Made by a program: the position numbers and the translations under genes. The notes under the pieces are model-generated. The model had not been told where the DNA came from. It saw only the letters and a list, made by a program, of their open reading frames with translations, and made no database searches. From an uncultured Sutterella sp. (GTDB lineage Bacteria; Pseudomonadota; Gammaproteobacteria; Burkholderiales; Burkholderiaceae_F): 64,000 nt of DNA. Numbering within the stretch: the stretch's first letter is position 1; the number at the start of each line of letters is the position of its first letter. The stretch covers positions 1 to 64,000 of the forward strand of contig CAAGAT010000017.1 in the NCBI GenBank assembly GCA_900767875.1, given 5' to 3'. This document shows positions 25,440 through 35,059 of the stretch, piece by piece.

Positions 25440-26130
25440 GTGCCAAGCGACCATATAACTTTTCTGTTATACGCGGTTTTGGCCGTCCACAGCCTGTGGA
25501 TAACTTTGTGCACAACCTTCGAACAACCGAGCCCCCTGTGGATAACTTTTGCCCTTTCGTTTCCCGGTCCCTTTTTTCTACACATTCGTCCACAGGTTAT
25601 CCACAGCCTGTCCAAGCTGTTATCAAGAGAGTTATCAACACCGTTTTTTATTGTTTTTAAACGACTTTTTATAGTTACCCACAGACTTATCCACCCCCTA
25701 CTTACGACTATTTCTACATAAATATTTTTATTATTTTGGATAACTGTTTAAAAAACTCCTCCCTCCAACCTCCAGCCAAACCCACTGGACTGTCTGAGAT
25801 CCAAAAGGTCATTAAAAGAGGAACTATCGTTTGTTTTCAAAGATTTGGGAGGCTTTTCCTTTGGATGGGGCTTTCAAAAGAACGCTTTTGGGCCCCCAAA
25901 GCGGCCTTTTCCGGGGCTCTTTGTGGACAAAACGGACCTCAAAACGCGTTTTCAGGGGCGCGGTTATCCACACGAGGGGTTTGAGGGTGAAAAGGGCAAA
26001 AGGCGTTTTGAGTGAGGCGTTATGCACAGCCCCGCAAAGGGGGGGGGGCAAGCGCGCAAACGGGCGCCGTAAAGACTCCCGCACGGGCAGGCCGGCGGGG
26101 CTTTGCTTGAAAGATTGTGGATAAGCAGGA
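25440..26130. other. Candidate chromosomal replication origin (oriC)
   Basis: An 813-base gene-free stretch (25351-26163) rich in DnaA boxes. Perfect boxes TTATCCACA or complement: 25495-25503, 25537-25545, 25597-25605, 25964-25972, 26116-26124. One-mismatch boxes: 25632-25640, 25675-25683, 25687-25695, 25735-25743, 25922-25930, 26020-26028. An AT-rich unwinding-type tract lies at 25640-25745. Strand composition flips here: by hand count 25741-25800 has 21 C and 7 G, while 25981-26040 has 10 C and 22 G, as expected at a bidirectional origin. No other region near dnaA has comparable boxes. Confidence 0.8.
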
Positions 26131-26163
26131 GGTCAAAAGAGCGGCAAAGGGCTCTTGGGGGCG

Positions 26164-28203
26164 TCAAATGATGCCGGCGCGCTCGTAGACCTGGGTGACG
26201 ATGGAGGCGAAGTTCATGTAGCCGCGTTTGCTCGCGGCCGCTCCGATGACCGTGACGAGGTCTTCGGAGGCCGAGCAGCCGACCCGGTCCTCAAGGTTGG
26301 GGATGCTTTCCGAGCAAACGACGACGTGGTCGATGCGGATCGTCTGGCGGTTGACGCGGTTGGGACCGTCCGAGAGGCGCACCGCGTAGTTGTCGATCAT
26401 TTCGATGTTGACGTTTTTGATCGTCTGCGCGCCGCGCATGCGCAGCCACGTGAGTTCCCAGCGGTTGTAAAGCTTGGAGAGCAGCTGACGGGTGACCTCG
26501 GCATTGAGCTCGATGAGGTAGAGCTGGCGCAGTGCGCGCTCGATTTCGGGCACGACCCCGAGTACGCCGCCCGTGTGTTCTCGCACGCTGTCCACGCCCC
26601 AGGCGCTGCGCCAGGAGGCGATCGATCGCTGATCCTCAGCACTGGTTTCAAGTAAGTAGTGGCTCACATGAAGGGCCACGCGGCCGTTGCCCAGAACGGC
26701 CACGCGGTTGCCCACGGGCTCGCCGTTGAGCAGCTCTTCGTAGGTCAGCACGTTCGAGGCGTTGATGCCGGGGATGTCGGGAATTTCCGGTTCGCTGCCC
26801 GTGGCCACCACGTAGCGGTCAAAGCCGCCCTGCCGCTTTAATTCGCGAAGATTGACCTTCTTGTTGTAAATAACGTTAACTTTAGCTAACTGTAGGTTAT
26901 TTTTAAGCTTTTTTAGCCAAAATTCATACTTCTCGTTGCCTTCGTTTTTGCTGAGAAAATACAAAAGGCCGCCGAGTTCGCTCTCCTTTTCAAAGAGCGT
27001 GACCCGATGGCCGCGGTTGGCGGCGACGGTGGCAAAAAGCATGCCGGCCAGGCCCCCGCCGATGACGGCGATGGACTTGGGCGCGGGCGTGCGCACGCTC
27101 GACAACGGAAAAAGACCGAACTGGCAGGGATCGAGGAGATTGAGAAGTCGATTGGTGCGAAGCACGTCGGTGGGCTCGCCCGCGTCGTGGTGCTCGATCC
27201 AGGGGCGGATTTCGCCCGCAGCCTGGCCGAGCTTTTTGCGCAGAAAGCGATCGTCGCCGATGAGCGGCGAGCCGAAGGAAAAGACAGCGTTGTCGTGTTC
27301 GCGGGCAATGGCCTCGAGCGCCTTAAAGTCGGTGCCCGGTTCCGGGAAAAATACCGGCAGATCGCAGGAGCTCGCCAGATCGGCATAGTCCGACAGCCAT
27401 ACGCCCTCGGGAATGGCGTGCGTGTGCGTGGGCACACGCTCTTCAAAGCCGCCGGGCACGCCGATGAGGTAGTCGGCCCCGGCGATGCGCAGCATCTGCG
27501 TCAGGCGCAGGATTTCGTTCCAGTCGGCGCCTTTGGGCGAGAGGTCCACCAGGTTAAAGCGCACGCCGATGGCCCGCGTCTCGCCCACGGCCTTCTTGCA
27601 GTTGCGCACGATTTCCAACAGCAGCCGAAAGCGCCCGAGCTGATTGGTGCCCCAGGCGTCCTGCCGGGTGTTGACCGCCGGGCTTAAAAACGAGGCGATG
27701 AAGGAGCGCCCCGAGGCGTTGATCTCCACGGCGTCAAAGCCCACGCCCGCGGCGCATTGCGCGGCCTGCGTGAACTGACTGATGATCCAGCGGATCATAA
27801 AGCGCGTGGCGGCGTGAAACTTCTTGCCCGTGTAGCGCGAGATGCCCGAGACGCTCGAGAGCGGATAGACGCTTTGAGCGTCCTGCCCGACGTGGTTGAG
27901 CTGCAGGGCGGCGCGGCAGTTAAAGACGTGTACCGCGTCGATGATCTTGCGGTAGCGCCGAAAGTCGTCCGAACCCGTTTCGACGACGTGCTCGCCCTGG
28001 CGCCCCAAGCGGCTTACCGCCGGCGAGACGACCGTGACCATGCTCACGCCGTCGGCGGCGGCGCGGGCGTAAAAGTCCGCGAGCATCGACAGGTTCGAGA
28101 GTTTTTCCAGACCCGTGTTGATGGGCGAGGCCGTGAGCCTGTTTTTCAGGCGCATGGGGCCGCAGTCAATCGGTTTGAGCAGGTACAGCCATTGCGAGAG
28201 CAT
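26164..28203 (-). CDS. FadH-like NADH:flavin oxidoreductase lacking the 4Fe-4S cysteines
   Basis: A 679-residue protein with the architecture of 2,4-dienoyl-CoA reductase: an old-yellow-enzyme TIM barrel (about 1-330), then an FAD/NAD(P) module (AVIGGGLAGMLFATVAANRG near 370-390 and AVLGNGRVALHVSHYL). The linker that normally carries the CxxCNxxC...C cluster reads TNRLLNLLDPCQFGLFP, with one cysteine, so the cluster is gone. The barrel motif near YFINEFLSP is RSFIASFLSP, which removes the usual tyrosine. It may not transfer electrons between its flavins in the normal way. Substrate unknown. Lies immediately beside the origin. Confidence 0.75.
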   Translation of the reverse strand: MLSQWLYLLKPIDCGPMRLKNRLTASPINTGLEKLSNLSMLADFYARAAADGVSMVTVVSPAVSRLGRQGEHVVETGSDDFRRYRKIIDAVHVFNCRAALQLNHVGQDAQSVYPLSSVSGISRYTGKKFHAATRFMIRWIISQFTQAAQCAAGVGFDAVEINASGRSFIASFLSPAVNTRQDAWGTNQLGRFRLLLEIVRNCKKAVGETRAIGVRFNLVDLSPKGADWNEILRLTQMLRIAGADYLIGVPGGFEERVPTHTHAIPEGVWLSDYADLASSCDLPVFFPEPGTDFKALEAIAREHDNAVFSFGSPLIGDDRFLRKKLGQAAGEIRPWIEHHDAGEPTDVLRTNRLLNLLDPCQFGLFPLSSVRTPAPKSIAVIGGGLAGMLFATVAANRGHRVTLFEKESELGGLLYFLSKNEGNEKYEFWLKKLKNNLQLAKVNVIYNKKVNLRELKRQGGFDRYVVATGSEPEIPDIPGINASNVLTYEELLNGEPVGNRVAVLGNGRVALHVSHYLLETSAEDQRSIASWRSAWGVDSVREHTGGVLGVVPEIERALRQLYLIELNAEVTRQLLSKLYNRWELTWLRMRGAQTIKNVNIEMIDNYAVRLSDGPNRVNRQTIRIDHVVVCSESIPNLEDRVGCSASEDLVTVIGAAASKRGYMNFASIVTQVYERAGII

Positions 28204-28226
28204 GGGGCGCTTCTTTAAGGCTTGGG

Positions 28227-29162
28227 TTACTGGACGAAGTTGTTGATGCCGAAGGGCACGAGAACGCTCGGCACCGTGGCGCTGGTGCTCTCAACGTGCT
28301 TGAGCTGATCGTCAAAGTAGATGTGGGGCCGCAGCACATCCAGGACGCGCTTTTTGGGTAGCCCGTCCATCAAAAAGAGTTCGGCCGCGCTCATGCCGAA
28401 GCTCTTCAGGCTCGTCATCAATCGCTCTTCGTTCAGGGCCCCCCGGGCCGTCACGATCGAGACGCGCAGCACGGGCTTGTAGTACGGATCGCCCTTGCCG
28501 CGCTCGGCATCGAGAGCCTGAAATTGCCCGAGTTTGGTAAAAAGACGGTGCATGGGACCGGGCTGATGCGGGATGTCGCGTTTGCTGTGTTCGTGCTGCG
28601 AAAAGCCTTTCATGCCCTCTTCGTGAAAGGCCTTTTCGGCCTCGTCGTCGATGACGACGCCGTCAAAGTCAAAGGCGATGCGCAGCTCCTCGTCGGACTC
28701 TTCCTCAAGGTTGGACTGCGGCGTGGGGATCACCAGCCCGGCGGGCTGCCCCTTAGCGATGGCCGTGAGCACGTTTTCCTTGTTGGCGCTCAAAAAGAGC
28801 GAGGCGTCGAAGGCCTGCAGGTACGGAAAGGTCGACTGGCCCGAGGTAAAGGCTCCGGCCGTGATCGGCAGCTCGTAGGCGCGGCAGGAATTGAAAAAGC
28901 GCTGCCCGGTTTCGGGCGTGTTGCGGCTGAGCACCACCACGCGGAAGGGATGCTTGTCCCCGAAGAGCGTATTGATGTGCAGGATCTTGCGGATGAACGG
29001 AAAGGCCGTGCCGGGCTCGAGCGGCTCGTCGGCGTGAGCAATCTGCCACTCGCGGTAGGCCTCCACCCCCTGCTCTTCAAAAATGCGGTGCTCGCTTTCC
29101 AGATTGAAGAGGGCGCGGGAACTGACGGCGATGACGATTTGCTGTTCGATCGGAGTACTCAT
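28227..29162 (-). CDS. 5'-nucleotidase (cN-I family)
   Basis: A 311-residue protein of the cytosolic 5'-nucleotidase I family. It opens with IVIAVSSRALFNLESE and contains VVLSRNTPETGQRFF, and a haloacid-dehalogenase-type FDFDGVVIDD (nucleophile aspartate near 167), followed by SIVTARGALNEERL and YFDDQLKHVE. It removes phosphate from nucleoside monophosphates. The start at MSTPIEQQ is favoured over a TTG 15 bases upstream that overlaps the terminator-like sequence of gyrB. Confidence 0.82.
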   Translation of the reverse strand: MSTPIEQQIVIAVSSRALFNLESEHRIFEEQGVEAYREWQIAHADEPLEPGTAFPFIRKILHINTLFGDKHPFRVVVLSRNTPETGQRFFNSCRAYELPITAGAFTSGQSTFPYLQAFDASLFLSANKENVLTAIAKGQPAGLVIPTPQSNLEEESDEELRIAFDFDGVVIDDEAEKAFHEEGMKGFSQHEHSKRDIPHQPGPMHRLFTKLGQFQALDAERGKGDPYYKPVLRVSIVTARGALNEERLMTSLKSFGMSAAELFLMDGLPKKRVLDVLRPHIYFDDQLKHVESTSATVPSVLVPFGINNFVQ

Positions 29163-29169
29163 GGCTATC

Positions 29170-29207
29170 AAAAACAAAAGGCCTATCGGTTGATTGTACC
29201 GACAGGC
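29170..29207 (-). terminator. Terminator downstream of gyrB (minus strand)
   Basis: Arms GGCCTATCGGT / ACCGACAGGCC with one mismatch, and on the minus strand a run TTTTGTTTTTG. It separates gyrB from the 5'-nucleotidase gene. Confidence 0.75.
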
Positions 29208-29245
29208 CCGAGCGTCAACGCACTTGACGCAAAAAGAAAGCGTCG

Positions 29246-31789
29246 TCAGATGTCGAGGTTGCTCACGAAGATCGCGTTGTCTTCGATGAATTCGCGGCGC
29301 GGTTCGACCTCATCGCCCATGAGCATGGAGAAGATGTCGTCGGCCTTGCTCGCGTCCTCAAGGCGCACGCGCAGCAGACGGCGCGTCTGCGGGTTCATCG
29401 TCGTCTCGTAGAGCTCTTCGGAGCCCATTTCACCGAGCCCCTTGTAGCGCTGCTTCTTGACGCCGTCTTCGGCCTGATCCATGAGCCACTTGACGGCTTC
29501 GCCGAAGTTGCGCACGTTCTGCGAGGCCTGGCCGCGCACGGCGCGGGCCCCCTCGCCGACCACGCCCTCAAGGGCCTGCGCGGCGGTGCGCAGCACGCGG
29601 TACTCGTTCGAGCGCAGAAATTCGGGCTCGATGTAGGTCGTGTGCGTGTTGCCGTAGATGTGGTGGCTCACGCGGATGCGCACGGTGTCCTTTTCCGGGT
29701 TGTGTTCGGCCGTCACCTTGATTTCCGGATCGCGGATGGCCGCTTCGAGCGCCTTGGCGCAATCGGAAGCCTTGGCGAGATCCGTGAGGTCCATTTCCAC
29801 GCCCGAGGCGATCGCCAGCAGCGCGGCGCGGTCGATCACCAGGCTCAGGCGTTCGATCACGGACTTGGACTGCTCGAATTCGGCGATCATGTTTTCCAGA
29901 TCGGTGCCGCGCAGCGCCACACCCGCCTCAAAATCGGCCGTGTTGCGGTACAGGGCCGCCCCTTCGAGCGCGATGTCGAGCAGGTACTGCTCCATCTCGG
30001 CGTCGTCCTTGATGTAGATCTTGTTTTCCAGGTTGTTCTTGCTGCGGCGGCCCGTGAGCACACCGTACAGCGGCGGCTGGGCGATGTAGACGTGGCCGCC
30101 TTCGAGCAGCTGGGGCATCTGACGGTAGAAGAACGTCAGCAGCAGGGTGCGGATGTGCGCGCCGTCCACGTCCGCATCGGTCATGAGAATGATGCGGTGA
30201 TAGCGTAGCTTTCCAATGTCGAAGTCCTGCTTGAGCTGCGTGCCCAGCGCCAGCACCAACGTCTTGATCTGTTCGGAATCGAGGAGCTTGTCGACCGAGG
30301 CCTTTTCCACGTTGAGGATCTTGCCGCGTAGCGGCAGGATGGCCTGAAATTCGCGGTCGCGGCCGGTCTTGGCCGAGCCGCCTGCCGAGTCACCCTCGAC
30401 GATGAAGATTTCGCTGGCGGCCGGATCCTTGCTCGAGCAGTCGGCGAGCTTGCCGGGCAGCCCTCCGCCGATCACCTGCTTGCGGGTGACTTCGCGGGCC
30501 TTGCGGGCCGCTTCACGGGCGCGGGCGGCCGTGACGATCTTGTTGCAGATGTCGCGGGCCTGATCGGGGTGCTCCTCAAGGAAGGTCGACAGGCCTTCGG
30601 AGACGGCCGTGTTGACCGCGGGCAGCACTTCGCTCGTGACGAGCTTGTCCTTGGTCTGCGAACTGAAGGACGGCTGGGGCACCTTCACCGAAAGAACGCA
30701 CGTGAGGCCCTCGCGCATGTCTTCGGCGGCGATGTCGAACTTGTCGCCCTTTTTGAGAATGTTGTTGTTGTCGATGTACTTGCGGATGACATTGCTCATG
30801 GCCACGCGCAGACCCGTGACGTGGGTGCCGCCGTCGCGCTGAGGAATGTTGTTGGTGTAGGCCGCCAGAGACTCGTTGTAGGAGTCGTTCCACTGCATGG
30901 CCACTTCGACGTACACCGGAATTTCCTTGGTGCTGTCCTTGGCGCTTTTTTGCATCACGGTCTTTTGAATGTAGATCGGATCCTTGTGGATGGCCTTGCG
31001 GGTCGTGTTCTTAAAGAGCACGAAGCTCTTGACGCCGCCTTCGCTTTCGAGGAGCACGTGACGGGCGGTGCGCTCGTCGGTGAGCTCGATGTCCACGCCG
31101 GAATTGAGGAACGAGAGCTCGCGCAGGCGATTCAGGAGCGTGTCATAGTCGAATTCGACCACGGGCTGGAAGATGTCCGCGTCGGGCAGAAAGTGCACTT
31201 CGGTGCCGCGCTTGGTGGTCGGCCCGAGCAGCTTCATGGGGCTGACGGCCACCATTTGGCCGGTGTGCGGATCGGCCTGCATCTCGGTGATGCGGTCGAT
31301 GACCGCGCCGTGATCGAACTTGAGCGCGTGCGAGAAGCCGTCGCGGTGCACCTTGAGTTCGAGCCACTTGGACAGGGCGTTGACGCAGGAGACGCCCACG
31401 CCGTGCAGGCCGCCCGAGATCTTGTATCCGTTTTCGTCGAACTTGCCGCCCGCATGCAGTTCCGTGAGGGCGATTTCGGCGGCCGAGCGCTTGGGATCGT
31501 GCTTGTCGTCGAACTTGATGGCCGTCGGAATGCCGCGGCCGTCGTCAACCACGCTCACGGAGTTGTCCATGTGGATGGTGACGTAGATCTTGGAGGCAAA
31601 GCCGGCCATGGCCTCGTCGATGGAGTTGTCCACGACTTCGTACACGAGGTGATGAAGACCGGAGCCGTCCGAGACGTCGCCGATGTACATCCCCGGGCGC
31701 TTACGAACTGCTTCGAGACCTTCGAGGATCTTGATGTTGCTTTCGTTGTAAGTGCTCGAGACGTCCGACTTGATTTCTTGATCCGCCAT
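29246..31789 (-). CDS. gyrB: DNA gyrase subunit B
   Basis: ATPase subunit of gyrase, which introduces negative supercoils. The 847 residues contain the GHKL ATPase (GRGIPTAI, GGLHGVGVSCVNALS), the TOPRIM residues EGDSAGGSAKTGRDR and DADVDGAHIRTL, and the C-terminal QRYKGLGEMG. A start at MADQEIKS (31789) fits the family; 32 extra residues upstream are unlike GyrB. Slightly longer than E. coli GyrB (804). Order dnaA-dnaN-gyrB is conserved, but recF is absent from between dnaN and gyrB. Confidence 0.97.
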   Translation of the reverse strand: MADQEIKSDVSSTYNESNIKILEGLEAVRKRPGMYIGDVSDGSGLHHLVYEVVDNSIDEAMAGFASKIYVTIHMDNSVSVVDDGRGIPTAIKFDDKHDPKRSAAEIALTELHAGGKFDENGYKISGGLHGVGVSCVNALSKWLELKVHRDGFSHALKFDHGAVIDRITEMQADPHTGQMVAVSPMKLLGPTTKRGTEVHFLPDADIFQPVVEFDYDTLLNRLRELSFLNSGVDIELTDERTARHVLLESEGGVKSFVLFKNTTRKAIHKDPIYIQKTVMQKSAKDSTKEIPVYVEVAMQWNDSYNESLAAYTNNIPQRDGGTHVTGLRVAMSNVIRKYIDNNNILKKGDKFDIAAEDMREGLTCVLSVKVPQPSFSSQTKDKLVTSEVLPAVNTAVSEGLSTFLEEHPDQARDICNKIVTAARAREAARKAREVTRKQVIGGGLPGKLADCSSKDPAASEIFIVEGDSAGGSAKTGRDREFQAILPLRGKILNVEKASVDKLLDSEQIKTLVLALGTQLKQDFDIGKLRYHRIILMTDADVDGAHIRTLLLTFFYRQMPQLLEGGHVYIAQPPLYGVLTGRRSKNNLENKIYIKDDAEMEQYLLDIALEGAALYRNTADFEAGVALRGTDLENMIAEFEQSKSVIERLSLVIDRAALLAIASGVEMDLTDLAKASDCAKALEAAIRDPEIKVTAEHNPEKDTVRIRVSHHIYGNTHTTYIEPEFLRSNEYRVLRTAAQALEGVVGEGARAVRGQASQNVRNFGEAVKWLMDQAEDGVKKQRYKGLGEMGSEELYETTMNPQTRRLLRVRLEDASKADDIFSMLMGDEVEPRREFIEDNAIFVSNLDI

Positions 31790-31903
31790 AGTTCGCTGAA
31801 TAATCTGGTTAAAAACTGTGCTGTGTGTGAGGGGCGCCTCAACGACGAGCGCGGCCTTTTTGGCAAAGGGCAAGGCCGGGCGCACCGCCGTCTCAGGCAG
31901 GCG

Positions 31904-33013
31904 TCAGATGCGCATGGGCATCAGAACGTAGCGGAAGAGCTCGCTGTCGGGCATCGTCAGAAGCGTGGCGCCCTGCGCGTTGGATAGGGCAAAGCGCACT
32001 TCCGTGTTCTTGAGGTTGCCCAGAACGTCCAGAAGGTACACGACGTTGAAGCCCACATCGAGTTCGGGGCCGTCGTAGGCGATGCTGATCTGCTCTTCGG
32101 CCTCTTCCATTTCGGAGTTGGCGCTTTGAATCTTCAGGCAGCCCGGCTCGACGATCCAGCGCAGGCCCTTGAACTTCTCGTTGGCCAGAATGGCCGCACG
32201 GCGCAGCGCACCGATGAGCTCTTCGCGGTTGATCAGGAAGATCTTGTCGTTGTTCTGTGGAATGACGCGGCTGTAGTCGGGGAACTTGCCCTCGACGAGC
32301 TTGGTGAGAAATTCGATGTCGCCGAAGGAGAAACGCGCCTGCGACTTACCGATTTCCACGAGCACCTTCTCGTCGGTGTCGGGCAGCAACTTCATGAGCT
32401 GCTGAACGGTCTTACGGGGCAGGATCGCTTCGATGCTGCCGTCAAAGTCGATTTCGGCGTTGTCGTCGCAGCAGGCCAGACGGTGACCGTCCGTGGCCAC
32501 GGTGCGCACCTTCTTGTTCTGGATCACGAGCAGCATGCCGTTGAGGTAATAACGGATGTCCTGCTGGGCCATCGCAAAGTGCACCATCTGCAGCAGATGC
32601 TTGAGGTTCTGGGCCGAGACCTGAAAGCTCGTCGTCATTTCGGACGTGTTGAGCTCGGGGTAGTCCTCGGCGGGCAGCTGCGAGAGCGAGAAGCGCGAAT
32701 TGGATGCCGCCAGAACCACCTTGTTTTCATCGGCGCTCAGGGTCGCCTCGGTCGTCGAGGTGGGCAGAGCCGAGAGCAGAGCGAGTAGCTTGGCCGCCGG
32801 CAGCGTCGTCTTGCAGTTTTTCTCGCCCGTGCCGACGTCGGCCGTCGTGCGGATCTGGATTTCCAGATCGGTGGTTGTAAAGCTGACCTTACTGCCTTCC
32901 TGCTGGATCAGAACGTTGGCCAGAATCGGAAGGGTCTGACGCCCTTCGACGATGCCGCTGACCATCTGCAGAGGCTTGAGAAGAGCCTCGCGGGTGCACT
33001 TGATGAACTGCAT
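31904..33013 (-). CDS. dnaN: DNA polymerase III beta subunit (sliding clamp)
   Basis: A 369-residue ring clamp with three repeated domains. N-terminus MQFIKCTREALLKPLQMVSGIVE and C-terminus DSELFRYVLMPMRI match DnaN. The ATG at 33013 is used; an upstream in-frame start adds 14 non-family residues. Lies between dnaA and gyrB, and is probably one transcript with them. Confidence 0.97.
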   Translation of the reverse strand: MQFIKCTREALLKPLQMVSGIVEGRQTLPILANVLIQQEGSKVSFTTTDLEIQIRTTADVGTGEKNCKTTLPAAKLLALLSALPTSTTEATLSADENKVVLAASNSRFSLSQLPAEDYPELNTSEMTTSFQVSAQNLKHLLQMVHFAMAQQDIRYYLNGMLLVIQNKKVRTVATDGHRLACCDDNAEIDFDGSIEAILPRKTVQQLMKLLPDTDEKVLVEIGKSQARFSFGDIEFLTKLVEGKFPDYSRVIPQNNDKIFLINREELIGALRRAAILANEKFKGLRWIVEPGCLKIQSANSEMEEAEEQISIAYDGPELDVGFNVVYLLDVLGNLKNTEVRFALSNAQGATLLTMPDSELFRYVLMPMRI

Positions 33014-33143
33014 GGGATTCGATTGCCTCAAAAAAAATCTTTTGAGCGCGAACATCCCTCGCGGGCGTGCGCGCGAATGCTTAATTTTAGCGGGTTTGAG
33101 GGATTTTAGCCGCGTCGGCGCGGGTCAAAAACGGACAAATTTG

Positions 33144-34490
33144 TCAGTTTTTGAGACGCTGTTCGAGCAGGTGAATGTCGTGCTTGAGACCGTCGTCGGT
33201 GTTGCGCTCGCTCATGACCTTGCGGTGCGCGTAGATGACGGTGGTGTGGTCGCGTCCCCCAAAGAGTGCACCGATTTCGGGCAGGCTCTTGTTGGTGAGT
33301 TCCTTGGATAGGTACATGGCGACTTGACGGGCCCGCACGAGGTTGGCCTTGCGCGACTTGGCCACGATGTCGTTGGTCTTGATGCCGTAGTACTCGGCCA
33401 CGGCCTTTTGAATGTTGTCGATGGTCACGGGCGTGGCCGTGGCCTTGAAGATGTCCCGCAGGGCCATCTTGGCCGTCTCAAGTGTCACGGGCACCTGGTG
33501 AAAGCGCGTGTAGGCCAGAATCTGCTGCACGGCCCCCTCGAGCTCGCGTACGTTGCTCTTGACGCGCTTGGCGATGATCTCGGCCACTTCCTGGGGCATG
33601 ACGATGCCCGAGCGTTCGGCCTTTTGCAGAAGAATCTGCACGCGCATCTCAAATTCGGGCGGCTCGATCATCACGATCAGGCCCTGCGTGAGGCGGCTCA
33701 AGAGCCGGTCCTGGAATTCCGAGAGGTTCTTGGGGTATGTGTCGCTTGTGAGAACAATCTGCTTGCCGTGCGGCACCATGCTCTCGAACGTCAGAAAGAA
33801 GTTCGTCTGCGTGCCTTCGCGGTCTCGGAAACTCTGGATATCGTCGATGAGCAGCATGTCGATGCCGCGGTAGCGGGCGTCGAACTTGCGCATGGCTTCG
33901 GTGTAGCGCTCGGAATTGACGTTTTTCAGACGCATGGCGTCCACGAATTCCTGCGTGTACTGCTGCGCGGACACGCACAGCACCTTGGCCTTGGGATTGT
34001 TTTTGAGGAAGCGGTTGCCGATGGCGTGCATCAGGTGCGTCTTGCCCAGGCCGACGCCGCCGTAGATAAAGAGCGGGTTGTAGACCGACTTGGTGCTCGA
34101 GGCCACCTGCAGGGCCGAAGCGAAGGCCATCTGGTTGGCCTGGCCTTCGACGAGGTTTTCAAACGTCAGGTTCGGCAGGAGGCCCGTGGCGGAGATGTCG
34201 GGGGCCTGTTCCTGGCCCTCGGCGGTAAACACGGGCGCGGCGGGCGTGTTCTGCGCCACCGACCAAACGATGTCGAGTTCTTTGCCGGCCAGACGGTGGA
34301 CGTACTGAGCGATGGTAGAGCCGTAGGAGTCGCGGACCGTACGCAGCTTGGCGCCGGACGGGGCGAAAATCGTGATGGAGTCGGCTTCAAGCTCGACTTC
34401 CGCGGTCAGATCGGCGAACCAGGTTTGGTACACATCGCGCGGCGTGTCGTTCTTAATTTGCTCCAGACAATCGGTCCAAAAATCGCTCAT
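33144..34490 (-). CDS. dnaA: Chromosomal replication initiator protein DnaA
   Basis: AAA+ initiator, 448 residues, which binds DnaA boxes and melts the origin. Domain I (1-90) FWTDCLEQIKNDTPRD; a short linker; domain III with Walker A GGVGLGKTHLMHAIGN and Walker B MLLIDDIQ; domain IV, with the box-recognition signature GGRDHTTVIYAHRKV. Transcribed leftwards, toward the origin candidate near 25.8 kb rather than away from it. Confidence 0.98.
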   Translation of the reverse strand: MSDFWTDCLEQIKNDTPRDVYQTWFADLTAEVELEADSITIFAPSGAKLRTVRDSYGSTIAQYVHRLAGKELDIVWSVAQNTPAAPVFTAEGQEQAPDISATGLLPNLTFENLVEGQANQMAFASALQVASSTKSVYNPLFIYGGVGLGKTHLMHAIGNRFLKNNPKAKVLCVSAQQYTQEFVDAMRLKNVNSERYTEAMRKFDARYRGIDMLLIDDIQSFRDREGTQTNFFLTFESMVPHGKQIVLTSDTYPKNLSEFQDRLLSRLTQGLIVMIEPPEFEMRVQILLQKAERSGIVMPQEVAEIIAKRVKSNVRELEGAVQQILAYTRFHQVPVTLETAKMALRDIFKATATPVTIDNIQKAVAEYYGIKTNDIVAKSRKANLVRARQVAMYLSKELTNKSLPEIGALFGGRDHTTVIYAHRKVMSERNTDDGLKHDIHLLEQRLKN

Positions 34491-35059
34491 AGTGCTCGAA
34501 AAGAGAAAACACTCCCGCTCGGTTGCCGCCGGCGGCGGAAACTTCGCTTCAAAGACATGGGAGGAGTGAGGGTTGGTCGATCATTTTAGCTGTTACGGGC
34601 ACCCTTCGCTTTTGCGTCAGACACTTGTCGGTTCCCCAAGACCCCCTTCGGTACGACGCGTAGGTGGTTGAGCTCGTCAAAACACAAAATGCTGTGTCAA
34701 TTTATTTTTTGACGCCGAGGCGGAAAAATCCTTTGAAAACGGGCACTTGGCGCTTGTCGGGGGGAGGCCGCCGCCCGCCGTCGGTATTTTTCCGAAAATA
34801 TTTGACAGACACCCCGAAAATAAGGTTTAATATCAGGCTTTTCGGATGCCTCGGTATGGGGAGGCCTTTTTGCGCCGCCGAAACTGCCGAAATCCGACAG
34901 CGGATATCCGTAGCGCTCACCCTTCTTGAGCCTTGGGTCCGACAACAATCAGCCCGGGGCTGACGCCGCCGGCCAAGCGTGCGAAAACGCACGCCTGCGG
35001 CCGATGAAAGGCGCGGCAACGCCGACTTGAAACCCTTTAACTAAAGCTGAGAATTAATC
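34491..35059. other. Gene-free dnaA-rpmH intergenic region without DnaA boxes
   Basis: 569 bases between divergent dnaA and rpmH, the usual origin position in many proteobacteria. I find no TTATCCACA or one-mismatch copy in either orientation. The content is the two divergent promoters; an rpmH promoter is listed separately. Nothing else is recognised. Confidence 0.6.
34802..34831 (+). promoter_or_regulatory. Sigma-70 promoter of rpmH
   Basis: TTGACA (34802-34807) and TTTAAT (34826-34831) with an 18-base spacer, giving a leader of about 220 bases before rpmH. Confidence 0.65.

Noticed and set aside
26039..26048. G10 tract near the origin region as a functional element
   Set aside because: It is a homopolymer in G-rich origin-flanking DNA with no gene nearby; without population data there is nothing to support a role.
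34491..35059. Possible oriC between dnaA and rpmH
   Set aside because: The position is classical, but I find no TTATCCACA box or one-mismatch copy in the 569 bases; only divergent promoters are visible.
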